From Dyella japonica DSM 16301 (GTDB lineage: Bacteria; Pseudomonadota; Gammaproteobacteria; Xanthomonadales; Rhodanobacteraceae), in the NCBI RefSeq assembly GCF_001010355.1, contig NZ_JPLA01000028.1, forward strand, positions 6,740 through 70,739: a stretch of 64,000 nt of DNA. The letters are read 5' to 3'. Made by a program: the position numbers and the translations under genes. The notes under the pieces were generated by a model. The model had not been told where the DNA came from. It did not search any database and saw only the letters and a program-made list of their open reading frames with translations. Positions 42,040-48,552 of this stretch are shown here, piece after piece. Within the stretch, counting starts at the first letter, position 1, and every line of letters begins with the position of its first letter.

Positions 42040-42279
42040 TCATTCCAATGAGCGGGCTACGACTGTCGCAACAGCCCTCGCCATGCCAAGCGCGACGTCT
42101 TCAGTCTTCTGGATAGCGGTATTTCCATAGCGTAACGGCAGGTCTCCCGGCCGAACGGGTGCTGGGTAGATCGACCAAGAACCCATCCATCCCTCGCTAC
42201 CAGGGGAATGCACGAAAACCGCTTCAAAGCGAATGAAATGCCGTCGAAGATGAAGTTCTAAATGGGAAGGCGCGGCCAT
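42040..42279 (-). CDS. Small hypothetical protein, rightmost array gene
   Basis: 79 residues (MAAPSHLELHLRRHFIRFEAVFVHSP...). No family recognised and no export signal. Start at ATG 42279 with GAGGA about eight bases upstream. Confidence 0.45.
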   Translation of the reverse strand: MAAPSHLELHLRRHFIRFEAVFVHSPGSEGWMGSWSIYPAPVRPGDLPLRYGNTAIQKTEDVALGMARAVATVVARSLE

Positions 42280-42300
42280 GATGAAGGTCCTCAATCACGC

Positions 42301-42324
42301 GCCCGCTTCACTTCAAGGGCGGGC
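42301..42324. repeat. Diverged array palindrome 18
   Basis: GCCCGCTT...AAGGGCGGGC around CACTTC, exactly 24 bases and in the position expected for a palindrome 22 bases from the start at 42279. The loop no longer reads GGGTCG. Confidence 0.6.
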
Positions 42325-42666
42325 CTCAGAACAGAAATGCCAAGTTTGTCACGGGGACAGACTGCTAACTGCTTGGACGCTTCGAGCTGCTTTCTAGAAT
42401 CTCATTCGCGAAGTTTTTCGAGGTGGCATCTCGCACCATTAGGGCCTCGCCAACAGAATGAATAATGACTGAGCACCACGAGCCTAAACGAACAACCAAT
42501 TGCCTCGATAGTCGAACTAACGATCTTTATGGCGTCGTCAACGTGGGCCGAACCTGCCTGTAGCTGCATCGGATTTTGCGCCAAAAGGTCAGACCGCGAA
42601 AGCTGCTGCGCCTGGCTTAGGGCCTATTTCATCGAATCATCAACAATCCTTTTCTCGGAAGACTCT
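42325..42666. other. Intergenic region without a supported gene
   Basis: One open frame of 60 codons on the minus strand (42402-42584) has no family or clear ribosome site; I leave it out. Confidence 0.5.
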
Positions 42667-43524
42667 GTGATAGTACAAAAGACATCTTGGCAGAAAGTCG
42701 CTACCTTTCTGTTGCTCTTCGTCGTCATCAGTGCGGTGTTCAACGTCCTCATCCTCAGCGCCCGCGAGCTACGCGCCGGCGATGGACTGTACGCAACCGG
42801 CATCATGTGGGCTTCCGGATTGGCCGCCATGGCGACCCTAAAGCTTCACGGATGCAGCTTGTCCGGACTGGGCTGGAAATGGCCCGCGATCCGGTATGTG
42901 TGGCTTAGCCTGCTCATCCCGCTGGCATATGCCGCCATTGCCTACGTTCTGGTCTGGACTTGCGGCCTGGGACACTTTCCCAACCGCGAGTTCATGCAGA
43001 AGCTCGTCGGGACGATGGGGCTGCACGCCTCGCCAGTGGCTTCAACTCTCCTTTACGTGGCGCTTGAGGCAAGCTTCGGCCTGGTGGGAAGCATGGGGCG
43101 CGCGTTGGGAGAGGAAATTGGCTGGCGCGGCTTCTTGGCTCCCGAACTATTCAAGAGCATGAACTTCACCGGCGCCACGTTGTTCAGCGCTGCCGTATGG
43201 GCACTGTGCCACTACCCGGTGCTTATCTGGGGGGACTATAACTCCGGGACACCAAGCTGGTATGGGTTGACATGTTTTACCGTGTTGATCCTGGGTTGCT
43301 CGGTGATCGCGAACTGGATGCGCCTGAAATCCGGCAGCTTGTGGACGGGGGCAATCCTGCATGCAAGCCACAATCTCTTCATCCAGGCTATCTTCACGCC
43401 ACTGACCGCTGACACCGGCAAGTCGGCCTGGTTTATCGACGAATTCGGCGTCGTCTTACCGGTCGTGATCGGTGGCTTTGCGATCTATTTTTGGCGTCGC
43501 CGTCACGAATTAGCGAGGTTGTGA
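42667..43524 (+). CDS. CPBP-family intramembrane protease
   Basis: 285 residues with about eight transmembrane helices. The CPBP (Abi) motifs are visible: GEEIGWRGFL (the EExxxR site), CHYPVL (first His) and LHASHNLF (HxxxN). These proteins are metal-dependent prenyl- or protein-processing proteases; bacterial relatives act in bacteriocin self-immunity and other roles. A GTG at 42667 with GGAAGA upstream is the start; the frame upstream lacks a site. Confidence 0.85.
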   Translation: MIVQKTSWQKVATFLLLFVVISAVFNVLILSARELRAGDGLYATGIMWASGLAAMATLKLHGCSLSGLGWKWPAIRYVWLSLLIPLAYAAIAYVLVWTCGLGHFPNREFMQKLVGTMGLHASPVASTLLYVALEASFGLVGSMGRALGEEIGWRGFLAPELFKSMNFTGATLFSAAVWALCHYPVLIWGDYNSGTPSWYGLTCFTVLILGCSVIANWMRLKSGSLWTGAILHASHNLFIQAIFTPLTADTGKSAWFIDEFGVVLPVVIGGFAIYFWRRRHELARL

Positions 43525-43598
43525 GATTCTTTTGTGGCAACCCAAAATCGGGGTCGCTGAGCCCGCTTTCGCGAGACCCAAAGCTGTTCGATGCAAGT

Positions 43599-43666
43599 GA
43601 CCGCTTCGGGTTGCGGATTCAGCCGGTCGTTGCAACGACCGGCTGAATTCGCAGTCGCAAGCGGAC
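43599..43666. repeat. Nested palindrome: array-type arms enclosing a second palindrome
   Basis: Outer arms GACCGCTT (43599-43606) and AAGCGGAC (43659-43666) match the array element. Where the loop would be lies a 42-base palindrome (43612-43653) with arms TGCGGATTCAGCCGGTCGTTG and its near-perfect complement; 20 of 21 pairs match. A decayed reversed array copy may lie just left (43561-43584). Confidence 0.75.
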
Positions 43667-43753
43667 CTTTGAATACCGCACTACCATCACCCATGTCTTC
43701 GCAGATGCCGCAGCCTGCAAACTCGGTCAATCAAAGCCGAAAGAGGGAATCAA

Positions 43754-44158
43754 GTGACCACGACGGAGATGATCCATGGTGCTTGCCGCTGCGGCGCGGT
43801 TCAATGGCGCCTCAATGGAATACCCGAGTCGGCCACGGTGTGCAATTGCTCCGCATGTCACCGCTACGGCGCGCTGTGGGCCTATGACTATGAAGAGCAC
43901 GGCATTCACGTCTCGGGCCCGACTCGCACCTATACGCAGGGAAAGTGGGTTGTGTTTCATTTTTGCCCCGTCTGCGCCTGCGTGGCGTACTGGCGGGGTT
44001 TGAACAACAGCGAGAATGGGCAGCGCCTCATGGGGGTCAACCTGAGGCTGGCCGATCTGGAGAGTGTTGCGCGGATTCCGATCGTCCGTCATGACGGGCT
44101 CGACACCACCGATGACCTGCCTCCAGACGGTCGATGCGTCGCCGACTATTGGTTCTGA
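43754..44158 (+). CDS. GFA/CENP-V zinc-binding family protein
   Basis: 134 residues. Zinc ligands are CRCG, CNCSACHRYG and FCPVCACVAYW. The last motif, with CACVAY instead of CGxxxx, is a modest departure. The GTG start at 43754 follows GAGGG. The protein is a paralogue of the one at 8848 with low similarity outside the zinc motifs. The activity is not established. Confidence 0.82.
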   Translation: MTTTEMIHGACRCGAVQWRLNGIPESATVCNCSACHRYGALWAYDYEEHGIHVSGPTRTYTQGKWVVFHFCPVCACVAYWRGLNNSENGQRLMGVNLRLADLESVARIPIVRHDGLDTTDDLPPDGRCVADYWF

Positions 44159-44536
44159 ATCGTTGCCTCGACGATGAGCAGCAAGGATCTGGTCGCCCAT
44201 ATTTCCGATAGAGCTATTTCAACGCGATGCCCGCGTCGAGTCATGGCGAGGTGAGCCTGATCTTGTTCTTGCTGGACTCAGGCTGTGGAGCGCGACGCAG
44301 GCACTGACGCCGGCCAAGGCAGTAGTCCATCTCTGGTGAGCAACGAACGCGGCGGACTCGTTGGGCTCACGGGCTCCCCCTTGTCGTGTGTGCGACCTCA
44401 ACGCGGATGGTCATAGGAAACCCTCCCACAAACGCAAGTATTTGCGTTTTCGAAGCGTCGCCGTGCAGAAATCCGGCAAAAACTTAGCAACGCCTTAGTA
44501 GCCGCTGTCCCACCGGGGCATATGGCAACTTCAGCC
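44159..44536. other. Intergenic region with a hairpin
   Basis: AAACGCAA-gtat-TTGCGTTT (44430-44449) is a perfect 8-bp inverted repeat, probably a regulatory site. No gene is supported. Confidence 0.4.
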
Positions 44537-44581
44537 TTGACAGGCCATTAGAACAAAAACAAGAATGAGAACGATTCCTAT
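44537..44581 (+). promoter_or_regulatory. Promoter with Fur-box-like site
   Basis: TTGACA (44537-44542) and AAGAAT (44561-44566) are separated by 18 bases. The -10 is overlapped by GAATGAGAACGATTCCTAT (44563-44581), close to a Fur box (AATGAGAA...ATTC). Iron-replete repression of the cluster downstream is likely; the match was judged by eye. Confidence 0.5.
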
Positions 44582-44641
44582 ATCGATGCGAGATCTTGCT
44601 GTGTCTCGTCGCAAGGAAAGCAAATCATTGTCGGGGAACCC

Positions 44642-45577
44642 ATGAAGATACGACTGCTGACGCTCACCCTCTTGGCGAGCATGGCCACCATGCCTGTCGC
44701 TCACGCTGATGAACCTCTGTTCGGCTACATCTACACGACCGATACCTTGCCCAAGGACAAGAGTGAAGTGGAGCAATGGGCAACGCTGCGCGAAGGTCGC
44801 TCGCAGGGCACCTTCCACCTGTTGCAGACGCGCACCGAGTACTCGTATGGCGTGACCGACAAGTTCCAGTTGTCCGGATATTTGAATCTGGCGTGGACCA
44901 AGGTCGACGGCAACGTGCCCGATGGCAGCACCGCTCCTCCGGAAGTGTTCGCCGACTACAACGTCCCGTCGCAAGGGTCGTGGAGCCGCAGCCGATTGGA
45001 GAGCTTCTCGATGGAGGCCATCTATCGCTTCGCCAGCCCCTACACCTCGCCGGTAGGCGCCGCCGTCTATCTCGAGCCGTCGCTGGGCCCGCGTACGCAG
45101 GAACTGGAAACGCGCCTGATCCTGCAGTCGAACTTTCTCGACGATCGTCTTGTGTTTGCCTTCAACACGACGATCGGCCAGGAGAGGCGCTATCTGCATG
45201 GCGATCCCAGTGCGGACCCGACGTCGGACGACTATCGTGATCACTGGGACAAAGAGACCGACGTCAATTTCGGCCTCGCCGGCAGCTATCGTTTTGCGCC
45301 CAACTGGTCGTTGGGTGCGGAATTGCAAAACGAGCGTGAGTGGGCGGGCTTCAACCCCTTTGAATCGGACAAGCGCACCAACATGGCCTGGTACGCTGGC
45401 CCGACGCTCCACTACGGTGGCCGCCACTTCTTCATGACGTTCACCACGCTGTTCCAGCTGCATGGCGCTCGCGACTATGCCAATCCAGCGGACGAGAGTT
45501 TTGTGGTCCACGGCATCACCAACGCCGATGACTTTGAGAAATACCGGTTTCGTTTGAAGCTTGGCTACTATTTCTAA
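44642..45577 (+). CDS. DUF6662-like outer-membrane protein
   Basis: 311 residues with a signal peptide (LLTLTLLASMATMPVAHA) and alternating beta-strand segments ending in FRLKLGYYF, with terminal Phe, as in outer-membrane barrels. It is followed by FMN-binding, ApbE and DUF4405-like genes, the usual neighbours of DUF6662 proteins in flavinylation-linked clusters. It may pass reduced flavin or iron at the outer membrane; that is an inference. Confidence 0.7.
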   Translation: MKIRLLTLTLLASMATMPVAHADEPLFGYIYTTDTLPKDKSEVEQWATLREGRSQGTFHLLQTRTEYSYGVTDKFQLSGYLNLAWTKVDGNVPDGSTAPPEVFADYNVPSQGSWSRSRLESFSMEAIYRFASPYTSPVGAAVYLEPSLGPRTQELETRLILQSNFLDDRLVFAFNTTIGQERRYLHGDPSADPTSDDYRDHWDKETDVNFGLAGSYRFAPNWSLGAELQNEREWAGFNPFESDKRTNMAWYAGPTLHYGGRHFFMTFTTLFQLHGARDYANPADESFVVHGITNADDFEKYRFRLKLGYYF

Positions 45578-45640
45578 GCTTGCAGCAAGAGTCTTGTCGG
45601 TACAGACCGTTTTCCTCCCCGGCCATCGGACACGATCAGC

Positions 45641-46171
45641 ATGAATCATCGCTTCCTACTTGTTCCTGTGGCCGCCCTGGTCATTGCCGCCCCCGTGCAG
45701 GCGACGGTTTATCTCAGTGTCGAGCAAGCACAGGCCTTGATGTTTCCGGGCGCCACACTTGCGCCCGTGCCCATCACGTTGACGGCCGAGCAGGTGAAGA
45801 GCGTCGAGCGCGCCAGCGACGTCAACGTGCTCTCTCCCCAGGTCAAGGCATGGCGCAGCCCCACGGGTGGATGGTTTATCGCGGACCAGGTGGTAGGCAA
45901 GCACGAGTTCATTCCGTTTGCGCTGGCCATCGACGAACATGGCGCGGTGAAGTCGGTGGAGATCCTGGAGTACCGCGAGGCGTACGGCGATCAAGTGCGC
46001 AACGAAGCTTGGCGCGCCCAGTTTGTGGGGAAAACCCACGCTTCTCCTTTGAAGCTCAACGACGACATCAAGAACATCTCCGGAGCGACTCTGTCGAGCC
46101 GTCACATGACCGATGGCGTGAAGCGGCTTCTTGCGATCTATGAGCTTGTCCTTGCCCACACCAACGGTTGA
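45641..46171 (+). CDS. FMN-binding (flavinylated) exported protein
   Basis: 176 residues. The signal peptide (FLLVPVAALVIAAPVQA) is followed by an FMN-binding domain with YREAYGDQVRNEAWRAQFVGKT and the flavinylation motif SGATLSS (residues 147-153), where Thr150 would be joined to FMN by ApbE. It would carry electrons in the periplasm. The ApbE gene overlaps its end. Confidence 0.87.
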   Translation: MNHRFLLVPVAALVIAAPVQATVYLSVEQAQALMFPGATLAPVPITLTAEQVKSVERASDVNVLSPQVKAWRSPTGGWFIADQVVGKHEFIPFALAIDEHGAVKSVEILEYREAYGDQVRNEAWRAQFVGKTHASPLKLNDDIKNISGATLSSRHMTDGVKRLLAIYELVLAHTNG

Positions 46172-47012
46172 ACGTGCCCGTCCGCTGCTGGGCACCACCG
46201 TCGTCATCCGTGTGGAAGGCGAGGACGATCCTGCGCACGTCCACGCCGCCATCAGCGACGCTTTCGCGGCCATAGCGCACGTTCACCAAACCATGAGCTT
46301 TCACGAGCCCACGAGCGACCTCTCCCGCTTGCACCGGGCACCCGTGGGCACCCGTGTCGGCGTAAGCGAAGGGACGCTTGCGGTCTTGCGTGAAGCCCTG
46401 GCGCTCGCCGACATGACCGACGGCGTATTCGATGTCACCGTGGGCGCGCAGCTCGTTCGGCGCGGCCTGCTGCCGACACCCAAGGAAAGTTGCGCGCCCG
46501 ACGCGTCTGCCACATGGCGGGACATTGAATTGCTCGATGATGGTGTGCGCCTGCACCGATCGATGTGGATAGATCTGGGAGGTATCGCCAAAGGTTACGC
46601 GGTGGATCAAGCCGCCATGGCGTTGCGCGCGGCCGGCATGGCTCACGCCTGCGTCGATGCCGGTGGCGACCTGCGCACGATAGGCCAAGGGCCGCATCGC
46701 ATCGCGATCGATAGCGGCCTGCCAGCCGATCACATCGCCGTGATCGAACTGGGCGAGGCGGCAGTCGCCACGAGTACGGGGCGTGCCTTCGATTACCAGG
46801 GCGCGCATCTCGATGGCCGGACCGGCTTGGACTGTGTGCGGGACCAGTGCGCGAGTGTCGTAAGCGCACGCTGCATTCATGCGGATGCACTGACCAAAGT
46901 GGCATTGGCACTGGGCGAAGCGAGCGCGCCCTTCTTGCGCCACTATGGCGCCACGGCCCATCTGCAGGACGGCACCGGCCGCTGGACCGTACTGGGAGAG
47001 TTGCCCTCGTGA
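46140..47012 (+). CDS. apbE: FAD:protein FMN transferase
   Basis: 290 residues. Transfers FMN from FAD to a Thr of the exported target protein encoded just upstream. Motifs are MSFHEPTSDLSRLHRA, SDxSxLN-like, DGVFDVTVG, IDLGGIAKGYAVDQAA, and VDAGGDLRTIG, with the STGRAFDY and CIHADALTKVAL at the end. ATG 46140 lies inside the previous gene (32-base overlap). A classical signal peptide is absent. Confidence 0.9.
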   Translation: MSLSLPTPTVERARPLLGTTVVIRVEGEDDPAHVHAAISDAFAAIAHVHQTMSFHEPTSDLSRLHRAPVGTRVGVSEGTLAVLREALALADMTDGVFDVTVGAQLVRRGLLPTPKESCAPDASATWRDIELLDDGVRLHRSMWIDLGGIAKGYAVDQAAMALRAAGMAHACVDAGGDLRTIGQGPHRIAIDSGLPADHIAVIELGEAAVATSTGRAFDYQGAHLDGRTGLDCVRDQCASVVSARCIHADALTKVALALGEASAPFLRHYGATAHLQDGTGRWTVLGELPS

Positions 47013-47491
47013 CACATATGCGGCCGCCCACGGTGGTGGGTCATCATCGGACGCCGTTGCGTCTGTCCAGGCGCCGACGCCATTTCATTTACGGCGTGGG
47101 CTGGCTGCTGTGGAGCACAGGAGCGCTTTGGCTGGTGTTCCATTACTTCTTCATGGGCCGAGGTGAGTTTGGCGATGCGCCACATCCTTCGGAACCGTGG
47201 TGGCTACGCTTGCACGCTGTCGCCGCGTTTCTCGCGCTGTGGAGCTTCGGCCTGGTCTGGGGCGTTCATATCGTTGCCGGCTGGCAAACGCGCAGACAGC
47301 GCGTATCGGGCGGCATCCTGTTTGCCACACTGAGCTGGCTTACGTTGACGGGCTATCTGCTCTATTACCTCACCGACGACGGCTGGCGCAGCGTCAGCGC
47401 CTTGGCCCATTGGATCGTGGGCCTCGCGATACCGTTGGTGCTGGCCGTGCATGTGATCTTGGGGCGACGTCGATCTGGCCGTAACGCCTGA
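47009..47491 (+). CDS. DUF4405-like membrane protein, probable b-heme electron donor
   Basis: 160 residues with four transmembrane helices (GVGWLLWSTGALWLVFHYFF; LHAVAAFLALWSFGLVWGVHIVAGW; GGILFATLSWLTLTGYLLYYL; LAHWIVGLAIPLVLAVHVILG). The His residues in helices (HYFF, RLHAVAAF, GVHIVA, AHWIVG, AVHVIL) fit b-heme ligands. It would pass electrons from the quinone pool to the FMN-binding protein. The GTG start overlaps the ApbE stop (GTGA). Confidence 0.75.
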   Translation: MTHMRPPTVVGHHRTPLRLSRRRRHFIYGVGWLLWSTGALWLVFHYFFMGRGEFGDAPHPSEPWWLRLHAVAAFLALWSFGLVWGVHIVAGWQTRRQRVSGGILFATLSWLTLTGYLLYYLTDDGWRSVSALAHWIVGLAIPLVLAVHVILGRRRSGRNA

Positions 47492-47621
47492 GCGCACACG
47501 AGCTCAATACAGAACCCCTTCCGCGTTGCCGCGTCATGGGCTCAGGCGTCCGCTCCACCACGAAAGCGCACCTTGGCTGCTGCACCTTGATGGCACATCA
47601 ACAGCCAGGCATCGCGGACAC

Positions 47622-48152
47622 TCAGTTGGACTTGACGTAGAACACGTAGGTGGCCGTATAGGGAACGCCAACCTTGGTGCCTGCGTTGGTAGGCGGTACG
47701 GCGGGCGCCACCCCACCTGTCGTTGAAATTCGCTGCACGTAGGCCACCTTGCTCAAGACGCCGGTCGTGGCAGCAGGTGTCACTTTGATAAGCAGCCACG
47801 GGATATCGGCGGCGGCTTGCTTCGCTGCCACGGTTGTTACCGGCGCGTCCTTGTCGCGAACGATCTTGCTGCCGTCGGCGGCTTCCCATGAGGGGCCGGC
47901 ATAGTGATGAATGACGCCGCTGGGAGCGCGCAACTCGGCCAGGGGTGCCTCGAAGGTCCACTTCAGTGGCGAGCCACTGTCCATCGTGCTGGTGTAGATC
48001 TGCACGCCGGTGGCCTTTGCCGTGAATGCCACGGTATAGCCGGCGGGCGGCTGCAATGCTGTCGGTGCGGCTTCATCCGCGTGAGCCGTTGTTGCGCCGG
48101 CGAACAGCCATAGCGCGGCTGCCACCCATCCTTTTGCGGTCTTGGCGATCAT
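47622..48152 (-). CDS. DUF3455 family secreted protein
   Basis: 176 residues with a signal peptide (KGWVAAALWLFAGATTAHA). The domain LQPPAGYTVAFTAKATGVQIYTS, WTFEAPLAELRAPSGVIHHYAGPSWEAADGSKIV, and WLLIKVT, VAYVQRISTTGGVAPAVPP is the DUF3455 pattern seen in exported proteins of proteobacteria and fungi. No function is known. Confidence 0.88.
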   Translation of the reverse strand: MIAKTAKGWVAAALWLFAGATTAHADEAAPTALQPPAGYTVAFTAKATGVQIYTSTMDSGSPLKWTFEAPLAELRAPSGVIHHYAGPSWEAADGSKIVRDKDAPVTTVAAKQAAADIPWLLIKVTPAATTGVLSKVAYVQRISTTGGVAPAVPPTNAGTKVGVPYTATYVFYVKSN

Positions 48153-48269
48153 GACTTGTCCTGGCTGTGGCGATGCACCTCGTCCGCCTCCCGGTCAAAC
48201 GACGCCGCTAGACGCAGCGAGCCGCTCGACCAGGCACGCGTGATGCGATCAGTGGGCGATGGTGGTGCG

Positions 48270-48374
48270 TTACTTGCCGGCGCGCTTCTTTTCTTCCTTG
48301 GCTGCCTTCTTTTCCTTCATGGTCTTGGCCGGTTTCTTCTTGTCATTCTTCTTTGAATCCATACCCTTGCTCAT
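48270..48374 (-). CDS. 34-residue lysine-rich protein
   Basis: ATG at 48374 preceded by GAGGAA at seven bases; 34 codons, about 16 Lys, in the pattern MSKGMDSKKNDKKK...EKKAAKEEKKRAGK. A small, highly basic protein; similar short Lys-rich ORFs occur in related genomes. It might bind nucleic acid or ribosomes, but nothing proves this. The gene is too short for most gene callers. Confidence 0.7.
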   Translation of the reverse strand: MSKGMDSKKNDKKKPAKTMKEKKAAKEEKKRAGK

Positions 48375-48552
48375 GTCGTTTCCTCGAGTTGCCTGGAGAT
48401 CGGTAAGTGCCACGTCGCGCGGCTTTCGTTGCCCGCGCTTGAATCATAGTGAGACGGCACAGGTTTGGTGCGACTTGCGATCACGCACGAACACGATGCG
48501 GATCGCAGGGATCCATCGGCGTCGCCTCAACTACCTGCGATCCTGATCTGCG

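Noticed and set aside
42402-42584. 60-codon ORF on the minus strand
   Set aside because: No recognised family, no ribosome site, and no palindrome at the expected distance.
43561-43584. Reverse-oriented intact array palindrome
   Set aside because: Only scattered identity (GCCCGCTTTCG and GACCCAAAGC); too decayed to count as a copy.
29763-43666. Classical integron with attC sites
   Set aside because: The palindromes lack RYYYAAC/GTTRRRY core sites and the bulged bases of attC, and no integron integrase is in the window.
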